Notes under the pieces: generated by a model
What the model was told of the DNA's origin: nothing
The model's database searches: none
Seen by the model: the letters and a program-made list of their open reading frames with translations, nothing else
From: Lithodes maja
Lineage: Eukaryota > Arthropoda > Malacostraca > Decapoda > Lithodidae
DNA: 64,000 nt
Direction of reading: 5' to 3'
Assembly (NCBI GenBank): GCA_037953745.1
Contig: JBAKBP010007668.1
Coordinates: 33,656-97,655 of the forward strand
Made by a program: the position numbers and the translations under genes
Shown here: in pieces, positions 35,001 through 44,075 of the stretch
Layout of the letters: every line of letters begins with the position of its first letter
Numbering within the stretch: the first letter of the stretch is position 1

Positions 35001-35771
35001 CACAAACATCAGGAAACTGGTAAGCATGGCATCAGGGTCCGGGAAAGCAGGGGTCGGATTAGACGGAACGGCGAGATCAGCGAAAGATGTCCAGTCGGCA
35101 CGATCGAAACACCAACGGGGAGGGCGTGGCACTGGGGAGTAAGACGTAGGGGAGAGGACAATCGGGAAGTGGTCAGTCGCACAGTAATCATTAAAGACCT
35201 TCCAAGTAAAATCCAAGGATAGTGTAGGGGAACACAGAGACAAGTCAATACATGAGAAGGTACGGGTGCCGCTATCAAAATGCGTAGAGGAACCAGTGTT
35301 TAAAAGAAATAAATCGTGTGTACGAATCAGAGCCTCAAGGGAACGACCCCGTGTATTAACGGTAGAGTCACCCCACAGGGAATGCCTGCAATTAAAATCC
35401 CCTAAAAGGAGGAAAGGTGGAGGTAATAGAGAAAGGATCCTGTTTAATTCTGGAACATCGAGCGGGATCGAGGGGGAAAGGTATATGGAAACTACTGTAA
35501 GCCAGCGGGAAAGGAACACTCTGGCAAGCGTGCATTTAAGAGAGGTACGGATAGTTAACTGAGACACTGGGACATCAAGATGTACGAGGAGGCAAGTAGC
35601 ATACTGGGAATGGGGAGAACTTATATAGGAGTAAAAAGGAATTGGGGAGGGGGCATTAGATAAACGCGATTCTTGTAAACTAATAATAAGTGGGCTAAAC
35701 CTAGAGATAAGGTAACGAAGATCAACACGATGTGCTGCAAAACTACGAATGTTCCATTGTAAAATGGACAT
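32098..35771 (-). pseudogene. ORF2: AP endonuclease, reverse transcriptase, RNase H (one frameshift)
   Basis: Likely start at the ATG 35771 (MSILQWNIRSFA), which opens the endonuclease with LLLGDFNCRHSLWG and ATDHFPIVL. The RT has NYRPIAL-like DYRPIALVSCVGK, FFDLEKAYDTAWK, GVPQGCVLSTILF and a YVDD catalytic box (Val in place of Ala). Near 33560-33600 a frameshifting loss precedes LGLIFDTRLTW. The second frame (32098-33573) carries RNase H with VYTDGSKTSAGTG, TAELFAIL, FSDSLSAL and HVGVPGNERVD, then a terminal zinc motif CPCCHIPVSVQHLLIDC. Only that single lesion separates this copy from a complete ORF2, about 1225 residues. Confidence 0.9.
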
Positions 35772-35892
35772 TATAAAGACAAAAAAGATTAAAAAGAAGA
35801 CGCGTACAAGAGGGAAGAAAAGACGAACACTATATACAACATATTTACAAAATACAGGTAACACCGTGGGTGGAAAATATAGCCAAGAGAGG

Positions 35893-38298
35893 CTAACGAT
35901 GGGAAATAAGAGCAGGAATTGGAGAAGACGTTGAAGGGGAAGACTGGAAACCGGGGGGCATAGGGAGGTCTAACAGAGAAAGAGGAGAGGAAGGAGGAGG
36001 GCCGGAAGAGGGAGGAAGGACGGACGGCGGGTGGGAAGAGAAGGAGGGGGTAAGGGCAGGAGAAGGAAGAGGGGGAGGGTCAGGAGGAGGAAGAGGAGGA
36101 GGGCCCGGAGGAAGGCCAGAAGGGGGAGTGGAGGAAGAGGACGGGGCAGGGGAAGGCGGGAGAGGGGTAGGGGGGAGAGAAGAGGGGGTAGGATGAACTT
36201 CGGCGTGAACAGTAGAAGGTGGTGGGTGGGAAGAACGGATAAATTCGTCAATCTGAGGTAGGGTTTCGTAGGAGAAATCTAGGGATGCAGGGACGAGAGG
36301 AGGAGGAGACTGGACGGAGAGAGGAGAAAGGGAAACAGAAGGAGAAGGAGGCGACTTCTTCTTCTTCTCGCAGGGACTTGAGCACCGCACATCACGGAGA
36401 CCACCCTTACGTTTAAAAGAGGAAGCGGGCGAGGAAGAACGGAGCACAGGAGCCCGTTTGGTAGAGGAGAAGGGAAGTTTAGAGCGAGTAGGAGATTTGG
36501 GGCGACTAGAAGAGGAAGATGACGGAGAACGGGGGGGAGGCTTGGAACGGTGAGAGCGTGGAGGGAGACTAGAAGAGGAGGAACAAGGAAGAGAGCAAGA
36601 GGAAGGGGCAGAAGTAGGAGAAGGACTGAGAACAGAGAAAGTGTTAGACAAAGGGACAGAAAAGGAAGAGACGGAAGGACGAACGGAGGAGACTGAAGAG
36701 GAGGAAGGAGAAAATCCAGGAGAAGCACCGGTAGAAGGAAGGGAGGCAGATGACGAAACTGGTGCGACCGGGGGGACGGAGGGAGCGGAGGCGGTGGAAG
36801 GAACCGAGGAACCAGAAAAAGGGGGGGGCGTGGTAGAGGGAGGCAAAGAAGAGGAGGGAGGAGACAGAGTCTTGGAAAATGACTGAGGGGTGAAGCCCAA
36901 GCGACGAGCCTCTTGGCGGGCTGCGGTGAGCGTAAGGCCGTGTCTCGCTTTGAGAACAGCAACCTCAGACTCGAACAGATGAACGGGGCAAATCTTAGAG
37001 TCGGCCGAATGAGACCCGCGGCAATTAAGGCAGAACTGGGACGTTGACTGACATTCGCCAACGGCATGTCCGGACTGCGCACAGCGCGGGCAGAGTGGGC
37101 TCTCAGCGGCTGTACGGCAGAACTTAGCCGGGTGGCCGAAACGCCAGCAGCTGCGACACTGGAGTGGACGGGGAAGAGACGCAGTCACGGGGAGGCGAGT
37201 ACCACCGACAATAACATGGGCAGGAAGGGAAAGTCCATCAAAAGAGATCTTGGCAATGTTAGCGGGATGGCGGCGAAGGTCGCGAGGAGGGATAGTGTAG
37301 CACACCACACTAACCACCTTGTGGTCTTGAGCGACAACGATGTCCTTGACGAGGTCGGCGCAATCCGCGAAAGGACGACCCCCGAGACGGATGGAAGCGG
37401 GGATCAGGACAGTCCCTGTACAGGAGTTGAGTCGTTGATCTTTTTGAGCCGGGATGGGGGTGCCAGAACAATCGACGAAAGAGGACATAGCAGTAGCCTG
37501 AAGTTCGTTTTGGACGGTAACAAGACGGGAGGCATCATGGCGGGAGTGGAAGGTGACGTCCTTTCCCACCTGTTGAAGGAGACGCAGGTGGAAGAGGAGG
37601 TCATCACCGGCTAGAGGCGCAGAAGCAGGGATGGAGAAAAACTTAGTAAAGGAAGGAGGTGCAAAGAGAGAGGACATAGGGAGGACCGAGGAGCGAGGAC
37701 GAGAAGAGGACGAAACTGGAGAAGAAGAGGAAAGAGAACGGGGAAGGGAGGGCAGAAAAGGGTCGAGGGTGACAAGACTAGAGAGAGAAGAGGAAGAAGA
37801 GGAAGACGCGGAAATAACTACAGGAGAGGAGATGAAATCCTGGGTAGTGGAGGGCGGAGAAAGACGTGACGAAGACGGAAGGGTAGGAGAAGGATTCGGA
37901 ACGGTAATGGACGAGAGGAACGAGCGACGACCGAGGGATAGTTCAGCGGGCCGGTCGAGAGCACCCAAAACCATCCCCGACTCAACGTGCTCCCGCGGTG
38001 AACCGGACTGACAGCCAGACAACAGACCCCCAAGTGGCAGGCTGCATGCCACAAGGGGCTCACTCACCGGAACCACTAAAGCAGAAGCCATAAACAGGGA
38101 AGAACAGGGAAAAAAGCATAAGTCGTCACCATAGCAAGAGAAAAGGGGGTAAAGCATGGAAGAAGATACTGCGGTTACCAGGTGCCCCTGGCAACGAAAG
38201 GGAGAAAGACCTCCGCAGGGCCACGAAACCCAGAATGCGGCCAATTGAGATGGGACAGGTCTCGGCTTTGAGCTAGGGACCTTGTACAACCCGGGCAT
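35893..38298 (-). CDS. ORF1: CCHC zinc-knuckle nucleic-acid-binding protein
   Basis: Open frame of 801 codons ending 121 bp before the probable ORF2 start. The family role is an RNA-binding particle protein for the retrotransposon RNA. Three zinc knuckles lie around residues 379-440: CRSCWRFGHPAKFC, CPRCAQSGHAVGEC and CLNCRGSHSADSKIC. The C-terminal half is extremely Ser/Pro-rich and low complexity. The first 60-70 residues are hydrophobic and unusual, so the true start may be a downstream ATG. No lesion is visible. Confidence 0.85.
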   Translation of the reverse strand: MPGLYKVPSSKPRPVPSQLAAFWVSWPCGGLSPFRCQGHLVTAVSSSMLYPLFSCYGDDLCFFPCSSLFMASALVVPVSEPLVACSLPLGGLLSGCQSGSPREHVESGMVLGALDRPAELSLGRRSFLSSITVPNPSPTLPSSSRLSPPSTTQDFISSPVVISASSSSSSSLSSLVTLDPFLPSLPRSLSSSSPVSSSSRPRSSVLPMSSLFAPPSFTKFFSIPASAPLAGDDLLFHLRLLQQVGKDVTFHSRHDASRLVTVQNELQATAMSSFVDCSGTPIPAQKDQRLNSCTGTVLIPASIRLGGRPFADCADLVKDIVVAQDHKVVSVVCYTIPPRDLRRHPANIAKISFDGLSLPAHVIVGGTRLPVTASLPRPLQCRSCWRFGHPAKFCRTAAESPLCPRCAQSGHAVGECQSTSQFCLNCRGSHSADSKICPVHLFESEVAVLKARHGLTLTAARQEARRLGFTPQSFSKTLSPPSSSLPPSTTPPPFSGSSVPSTASAPSVPPVAPVSSSASLPSTGASPGFSPSSSSVSSVRPSVSSFSVPLSNTFSVLSPSPTSAPSSCSLPCSSSSSLPPRSHRSKPPPRSPSSSSSSRPKSPTRSKLPFSSTKRAPVLRSSSPASSFKRKGGLRDVRCSSPCEKKKKSPPSPSVSLSPLSVQSPPPLVPASLDFSYETLPQIDEFIRSSHPPPSTVHAEVHPTPSSLPPTPLPPSPAPSSSSTPPSGLPPGPPPLPPPDPPPLPSPALTPSFSSHPPSVLPPSSGPPPSSPLSLLDLPMPPGFQSSPSTSSPIPALISHR

Positions 38299-38800
38299 TT
38301 GTCCTGCAGCTTTGTCCCACGGAGAACGGGGCCGGCGTAGTCACCTGACACACTCACTGGGAAGAGAGAAGAGAGTCAGAAACCCCAAAGCAACCCTATA
38401 GTGCCTATCCTCCAGCAACGAGCCTTGCGAGCCCTGGCCGGCAGCACCTGTCGCCAGGTGGACTCTGCCAACTCAGCAGTGATCAGAGACACCAAGGCGA
38501 AGCCCTAAGGAAACTAGAACCTCCGAAGCAGTTAAAGAGAAAGGAAGGAAGCAAACAGGGAAGTCAACCGGAAGGGAAGGGAGGGACGGGACCACAAAAG
38601 TTCAAGGGTGGGAGACCGGCCTCGGATGGCAGCCCCAGGAGAAAGCGGAAGAGGGAAAAACAAAAACTAGAAAGGAGGAGAAAGAAAAGGACATGACAAA
38701 ATTAGTTGGAGGTGATAGGGAGAGCGGCCAAGAACCTTGGCCGCCCCACCTACAAGCCCGGAAGCCCCCAAACGGCGGCAACGAGTCATGTGGCAAGGGG
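38299..38800 (-). other. 5' untranslated leader of the I-like LINE
   Basis: From the target duplication (38801) the minus strand begins CCCCCTTGCCACATGACTCG and continues about 500 bp to ORF1. Non-LTR elements of this group carry an internal promoter here, but I see no specific motif. Confidence 0.6.
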
Positions 38801-38954
38801 GCCCTGCTTGCTAATGTTAGCACGAAAATATACCTCAGAATAAGGGAATAACAGGGAAAATAGGTGATAACTGAAGGAGGGGAGGAAAGTGGGGAAGGAG
38901 GGGAGGTAGAAGACTTATTTTGCATGGCCCAAGGGCCATTTTTTTTTTCGATGT

Positions 38955-39436
38955 TTAACCCTCCAGCCCCGGTTATGTATTATATATATATTCCTCGAAA
39001 CCCGGGTGTTTTGGCCGAAAAACGTCTAGGCTAGGCTACCGTATATTCGTTAATCAGACTGCTTCCCGCATTCCCGCGCATCCCCAAGCGTAGCCGTGTT
39101 ATTTACCTGTAGAATGGCATTAAGTAGAGCTCTCTAAGTCAACTGGTTGAGCTGTGATGATGATTTCATTGGAGATAACTTTATGGCCAAAACAGCCACT
39201 TTACACCACTTTTCGATACTTAACAACAACATACAGGCACACACGAACAAGCGACGCTCTCCTTCTTGTGGCCGGAGATGCGGAGCGTCGGTCCAGCCGG
39301 CTGTTGTTTACATGCGTCGGACCGACGCCTCGCACACCAAGCTCACAGGCTGTGACGTCATGGGTGTTTAAGAGACCATCCGGGTACCTGTTATATGCTT
39401 TTTTATGGGCGTTCAAGAGCCCTTCCGGGAACGGAG

Positions 39437-39442
<6 letters not shown>
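38955..39442. mobile_element. piggyBac MITE, family B (480 bp)
   Basis: TTAA at 38955-38958 and 39439-39442. The left end CCCTCCAGCCCCGG and the right end (reverse complement CCCTCCGTTCCCGG) match the termini of the full-length piggyBac. Next to the right end it carries the same GGGCGTTCAAGAGCCCTTCC subterminal block as the autonomous element. No ORF. A 38-residue A run (about 39441-39478) follows. Confidence 0.88.
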
Positions 39443-39480
<38 letters not shown>

Positions 39481-39487
39481 CGACTCT

Positions 39488-41496
39488 TTAACCCTCCGAC
39501 CCCGGCTAGGGAATATCGTGACTGTACTTTGTGTCCGGGGGTTTTCAGGAATTTTGGTCCCTGTTGATTCACATGTTACTCCTGAAATACATTACACAAA
39601 GTTATAAAAAAAACAGAAAAATGTAGCACAAACCTTCATGTGTAGAATGCCGTTGAGTAGAGGTCTCTAGCCCAAGTGATTGCATAATGGTGAGCGCGGG
39701 AAGTGGAGTGATTTTTATGCGTGAAAATCATCCCGCGTTCGGATGCGTCGCCTTTGCCCAGGCCCCGGCTCGGCTAACCTACTGTTTTCTTAGCCACTCG
39801 TCGCGCAAAACCTTTTACCTCCCGGAGGCGATTTTATGTATTGATAGTGATGTTATTATAGTTATTTGGAGTCCAATTATATAAAATATGTTTATTAGGC
39901 TATGATTGTAACAAATATTTCACATTTTCACTCGATACCGTAGTTTTTATGAGTAATTGAGGTAGGTTATTGTTATATTAGGCACTGATTATTCGTTATC
40001 ACAGGTGTTTATTATACTTTGGCCATCTAATATTATGTCATGTGTCACTTTCACTTAGTTATATGCTTTGTAAACGTTTTATATACAATTTATTGTGTCT
40101 TTGTTCACTTATTTATATATGTTTTCATAATACATGATTTTTTTATCACAATACACCTGTACATTGTTTTATTTCCACTTGTTGCCTATATACATACATA
40201 TTGTCAGTCTTTGGTACTTTCACTATGATTATTAGTTAGTACTCCTGCTTGCTGTGGTATTCAGCAAAGCACGGTATAGTACATAGTGACACCTGGCACT
40301 CCACACACTGCATGGTGGTCTTTTTGTGCTTCCTCGGCCTCACCTGGCTGTTCCAGCAGACATGGCACCGCCTTCTGCTAATGGTGACTCCATCTCGTTC
40401 CAGAGGCAGGTAACCGTGCTTGTGCACATTTACATACTGTGCACACTGCAGGCGGTCCTGAACGGGGCGCCCAGGTTGTGCCACTGCCCTCTGTGGAGCT
40501 AGAGCGGGGGCAGCACGCCCACGAACTTTGGCGGCGCGCACCCTAGGGCGGCCAGGAGCACGACGGCGCCCAGGCCCAGCCCGGCGGCCAGCCCGGCGGC
40601 CAGGGCGGCCAGGAGCACGACGGCCCTGGGCAAAGCGTCTGGGTTGAGGGTCGTCGATGTCCATAAAGTCGTCGTCATCGTCGTTGTCGTCAGAGCTGTC
40701 ATCTTGCCCTGACGGTGGACCCAGGTAATCATGGCCAGAGTCATCTGTGAGGTGCCCTTCTTCTTCAGAGCCCCCCTCATAATCTCGCGGGGAACGAATG
40801 ATGCGTGGGCGGCGTGTAGGTCGGCGAGGTGGGGAAGGAGTGGGTAAATAGGCCGAAAGTGGGGGGTCCTCAACCCTAGGGAGTGCTGGTGGTGGTGGGG
40901 AAGAATGGCGGGAGCCTGGGGCAACTTGGGTGGCGTGGGTAGATAAGGAAGACAATGGCGGGTCAACCTCAGCCTCCCGCTCAGCCTCACTATCATCACT
41001 TTCATCGTCATGGTCAAATCCACTAAAAAAGGCGTATCTTTCATGGATTTCGTCTAGATCGTCAAAATCTTCACTATAGTGAGACTGATAAGACTCGGAG
41101 CTATCACTACCCAACTCATCAACACTATTTTGGCCTTCACCACGTTCATAACTCCTCAAAGCTATCTCAATACCTCCGGGAGTCAACGCATCTTGTACGT
41201 GCCTTTGCGTTAGGGCGCGACGAACATGGGCAGGCGTCGAAGGGAGCGTAGAATCGGACACAAGGGAATAACTTTTTGGGCTAGTATCCATGTTGGCGGC
41301 AGGGTAGAGACTGTTTTGGTGGCGTACATGCTGTCTGGTGGCGTCGCCTAGCGACGCCTGGTGACCACGGAGCGAAATTTTTACGCGCGCCATTCGAAAG
41401 CACACACGCAAGCAATGGTACAGTGTTGTACCACCCGGGTTCCTCGGGCCAAAAAAAAATGGTACACACGTGTACCACCCGGGGTCGAAGGGTTAA
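39488..41496 (-). mobile_element. Internally deleted piggyBac element (2.0 kb)
   Basis: Body 39492-41492 with TTAA at 39488-39491 and 41493-41496, in inverted orientation to the full-length copy. Ends: CCCTCCGACCCCGG and, reverse complement of the right, CCCTTCGACCCCGGG. The 3' GC-rich block, one unit of the 172-bp repeat, and both ends of the transposase gene are kept. The catalytic core is removed. The right TTAA is shared with the start of the next TTAA element, so the two insertions are back to back. Confidence 0.92.
40236..41291 (-). CDS. Core-deleted piggyBac protein: acidic N-terminus plus Cys-rich domain
   Basis: Open frame of 351 codons from ATG 41291, which aligns with the transposase start at 27130 (MDTSPKS vs MDSTPNS). 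The N-terminal region is acidic and Ser/Pro-rich with SGHDYLGPPSGQDD and MDIDDPQP blocks shared with the full copy. A basic Arg/Pro/Gly/Ala-rich segment follows (about residues 230-275), then APQRAVAQPG joins straight to the C-terminal Cys-rich domain (DRLQCAQY, CHVC, CVEC, YHSKQEY). Everything corresponding to 28321-29618 of the full copy, including all three catalytic Asp residues, is missing, with a 2-bp CC microhomology at the junction. In characterised piggyBac enzymes the Cys-rich domain binds the transposon ends, so a DNA-binding, catalytically inert product is plausible. Function is inferred. Confidence 0.85.
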   Translation of the reverse strand: MDTSPKSYSLVSDSTLPSTPAHVRRALTQRHVQDALTPGGIEIALRSYERGEGQNSVDELGSDSSESYQSHYSEDFDDLDEIHERYAFFSGFDHDDESDDSEAEREAEVDPPLSSLSTHATQVAPGSRHSSPPPPALPRVEDPPLSAYLPTPSPPRRPTRRPRIIRSPRDYEGGSEEEGHLTDDSGHDYLGPPSGQDDSSDDNDDDDDFMDIDDPQPRRFAQGRRAPGRPGRRAGRRAGPGRRRAPGRPRVRAAKVRGRAAPALAPQRAVAQPGRPVQDRLQCAQYVNVHKHGYLPLERDGVTISRRRCHVCWNSQVRPRKHKKTTMQCVECQVSLCTIPCFAEYHSKQEY

Positions 41497-42160
41497 CCTC
41501 TGAAGTGCGCACGGGGGTAATTGAAAACCTCCCCCTGTGCCGACGTATTTGAGGTGTTTCCGTCACTAAAATATTCATTGTACCATTAATAGCATTAATA
41601 ATTATCCATATGCGCCTATTATGGGTTGATTATAAAGGTATTAACCTGAAACAACAATAAAACGAGTGAAAACAGCGTTTGGATGGTCAAAATCGGAGAT
41701 ATAGCCCGCGAGTTGTATAATGTATGGGTGAGGCAAGCTACCTTCCCGCCAATTTTCCCCAAGGCCACTGCGACACAGTCGATCGATACTCTCTCTCTCT
41801 CTCTTGCACTCGATTGCCATCAGTGATGACAACACCCTGCTTGCAACTCGCTAATGTTAGCACGAAAATATACCTCAGAATAAGGGAATAATAGGGAAAA
41901 TAGGTGATAACCGAGGGATAGGAGGAAAGTGGGGAAGGAGGGGAGGTAGAGGACTGAGATTTTGCATGGCCCAGGGGCCAAAAAAAAAAATAAACAAATA
42001 AAAAAAAATAAAAATAAAAAAATAAATAAAAAATTCGATGTCAAAAGTTGATTTTTAATTTTACTTACTCAGGAGAGTCTTCCCGCAGTCCGCCGGGGGA
42101 ACTCTTAAGAGTCTCCCCGCAGCTCCCGGGTTAAGAGTCTTCCGGCAGTTCCCGGGTTAA
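41493..42160. mobile_element. TTAA element family C, copy 2
   Basis: Begins TTAACCTCTGAAGTGCGC at 41493 and ends CAGTTCCCGGGTTAA at 42160. Reversed, the right end reads CCCGGGAACTGC against CCTCTGAAGTGC on the left, a weak inverted repeat. The right end is a 26-bp unit repeated three times, each finishing in TTAA (42105, 42131, 42157). It matches copy 1 (31610-31953 plus 38801-38954) without the LINE, giving an approximate empty site near 41834-41858. Confidence 0.8.
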
Positions 42161-42313
42161 CTCTACTGATTTTCTCAAATTCTTTGACTATCTATACCTA
42201 CCCTTGGTCAAGTATTCAGTGAACTTTGCATTATAATATTAAGTTGAGAAAACATGCCATCTAATTATCAGTATCATTCATAAGGATAGGAACAAAAATA
42301 CTTAAATTGTCTC

Positions 42314-42320
42314 ATTTATT
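42314..42320 (-). promoter_or_regulatory. eL6 polyadenylation signal overlapping the stop codon
   Basis: On minus the coding end reads TTC TAA ATAAATGAG, so an AATAAA hexamer begins within the stop codon. Ribosomal protein genes often have very short 3' UTRs, which makes this a plausible signal. No other clear hexamer was noted just downstream. Confidence 0.55.
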
Positions 42321-42481
42321 TAGAATTTCATCCTGTGGGGATATTGTTTATTCCTCAGACCAAATGGAGTGCCAAGGTAGCCAAAGAGAAACTTCTTATC
42401 TTCCCTCTTCCTGATGGCAGCCACAATATTGCCGTCCACAACAGCCTGGTCCCTCTTTCTCTTGGGAGAGGCTACATATTT
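42320..42481 (-). CDS. RpL6: Ribosomal protein eL6, last coding exon
   Basis: Large-subunit cytosolic ribosomal protein, C-terminal exon of 53 residues plus stop. The acceptor is TATATTTTCAG at the right edge. The exon reads KYVASPKRKRDQAVVDGNIV, then AAIRKREDKKF and GTPFGLRNKQYPHRMKF before TAA. This fits the eL6 C-terminus, where the family ends with an alternating basic/aromatic segment closing in H-(K/R)-(L/M)-(V/K)-F. The exon joins in phase 0 to 49017-49201. Host-like codon use and intact splice sites argue against a processed pseudogene. The rest of the gene lies upstream (rightward) on minus. Confidence 0.88.
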   Translation of the reverse strand, partial: KYVASPKRKRDQAVVDGNIVAAIRKREDKKFLFGYLGTPFGLRNKQYPHRMKF

Positions 42482-42636
42482 CTGAAAATATAGATAAAAA
42501 TTATAGTTAGTGATGCATTACATCACTTATTTAAAATTCAAGCTACAGTAGAGAAAGTGAATCTGAAGAGCTATGTATATTTTTATTTTATGAAACTCTA
42601 TAACTAAACTGAAATGCATGCTAAACACAGCAAACA

Positions 42637-43259
42637 TTAACCTATAAACGGCGAGCAGGGGGTATTGAACTCGATGCCCCTGGGCGAGCATATTAGGCTC
42701 CATTCATGCCTATAATAGTCATTTTACGATAAATATCGTTATTACTTATTCATATGCGCCTATTTTACCTTCACTATGAAGATAGTAACCTGTAACAACA
42801 ATAAAACAAGTGGAAATATAATTTTTCTGGTCAAAATCGCGAATATACACGGAGCAGCCCATTCATGAATTATGGAGCAAATTGAGGCAACCCCTCCCTT
42901 CACGAGGCCTCAAGCCTGACAGCTTACTAATCCACAGTCTCGCTTGTGTAACACACCCGTTAGGCACATCAGCACATCCTCTACACATTTTGCTAATGTT
43001 AGCACAAAAATATACTAACGAATTAGGGAATAACAGGGAAAATAGGTGATAATTGAAGGGGGAGGGGAAAGGGGGGGAGGGGAAAGGGGGGGAAGGAGGG
43101 GATGTGGAGGAGTGATATGAGGTATAGGGAAAAAAAAAAAAAAATTAGTGCTACTGGGGCCGTTTAAAATGTTTTTCTTTTTAGGCCTTCCCTCTTAAGA
43201 GCTTTGTCGCCCTCACCCAGTAAAACTTCTTATGAGCTTTCTTGCCGTTGCTGGGTTAA
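42637..43259. mobile_element. TTAA element family C-like, copy 3 (615 bp body)
   Basis: TTAA at 42637-42640 and 43256-43259. The left end is CCTATAAACGGCGAGCA; the right end reversed is CCCAGCAACGGCAAGA, sharing AACGGCRAG. Internal blocks shared with the 31610 and 41493 copies include CATATGCGCCTATT, GTAACAACAATAAAAC and GGGAATAACAGGGAAAATAG. More diverged than those two. It lies in the eL6 intron close to the last exon. Confidence 0.8.
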
Positions 43260-43340
43260 CTGTAGTCTCAAAAAAACAAAAACAAAACAGAATCACAATA
43301 TATTAAAAATTTAAATTTATTTATCACAAAATAAAAAAGT

Positions 43341-43420
43341 TTAACCCATCCAACCTGGGCGTCCTCTTAAAAGGATGCTCGGAGGGTGCACCATGGAGCC
43401 TGGGCGTCCTCTTAACCCGG
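43341..43420. repeat. Possible piggyBac-like terminal fragment
   Basis: Reads TTAACCCATCCAACCTGGGC, with CCTGGGCGTCCTCTTAA present twice (about 43354 and 43399). The layout resembles the doubled subterminal repeats of the piggyBac elements here, but no matching right end is seen. Confidence 0.35.
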
Positions 43421-44075
43421 GGAAGGCGCTAGGACCAAGAGGTTTTACTGGGAGAAGGCGCCCCTCAATCAGTTTACCTCTCCCTCTTTGTCCTTTCACC
43501 TCACTCTCGTACACTCTCTTAAGTCATTCTCTCGCTTCCCATACATTCCACATGGCCGAACCATCTCAAGGTGTTCCTTTTCACACTTTCCAGCACATTT
43601 ACATCCATACCACACCGCTCTTGTACTTTATCATTCGTCTGTTTATCCATCCATGTAACTCCGCATTCAGTTCTCAAGTAGCTCATTTCCACGCTCTCAC
43701 TGTTGGTTTGTATCTCTCCAGCAGCGTCCATGCTTCACACCCGTATGTCAATGTCGAGATTACCACACCATCATGCAAGTATTTCTTTACTTTCACGCTG
43801 ACCACCATATTTCTTGTTACTGCTTTCAGCATTCCTACAACTCTCTTCCTCAGTTGCACCTTCTCTCACACTTTTCATACAACTCCCATCTTTAATCACC
43901 AGTGACAACTGCCGAAATACATAAATGAGCTTAAATGACCGTTCAACCTCACCTCACACTGTGACTGCACCCCTTTCAAAGACCATAACCTTATTCTTCC
44001 TCGCATTTACCTTCCGATTCCGTTTCTCACACACTGTTCCAAACATATATTTACCAGACCCTGCAACTCCCATTC

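Larger units (their letters stand above)
31939..38815 (-). mobile_element. I-like non-LTR retrotransposon with 15-bp target duplication
   Basis: Body 31954-38800 (6847 bp), minus strand. The direct repeat GCCCTGCTTGCTAAT flanks it at 31939-31953 and 38801-38815. The homologous position in the sibling TTAA element near 41834-41858 lacks the LINE. The 3' end (left) is a short TAA-type tail. Two ORFs in the order ORF1 (CCHC) then ORF2 (endonuclease-RT-RNase H) fit the I/Nimb group. It looks full length, with about 500 bp of 5' leader. Confidence 0.92.
31610..38958. mobile_element. TTAA element family C, copy 1, split by a LINE
   Basis: It begins TTAACCTCTGAACTGCGC (31610). Its sequence to 31953 matches 41493-41850 and, more distantly, 42637-42980. 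After the nested I-like LINE the element resumes at 38801 with GCTAATGTTAGCACGAAAATATACC and runs to about 38954. The right end is not intact: the next TTAA (38955) begins a different MITE. No coding content of its own. Confidence 0.75.

Noticed and set aside
35893..38298. Long open frames on both strands over this segment (for example plus-strand frames near 36031-36261, 36641-36886, 37066-37614 and 37631-38011)
   Set aside because: They are shadows of the Ser/Pro-rich ORF1 on minus; the plus frames are Glu/Arg/Gly-rich low complexity with no domains.
40236..41291. The open frame as a novel host gene
   Set aside because: It lies between intact piggyBac ends, and both its termini align with the transposase at 27130-29874, so it is a transposon derivative.
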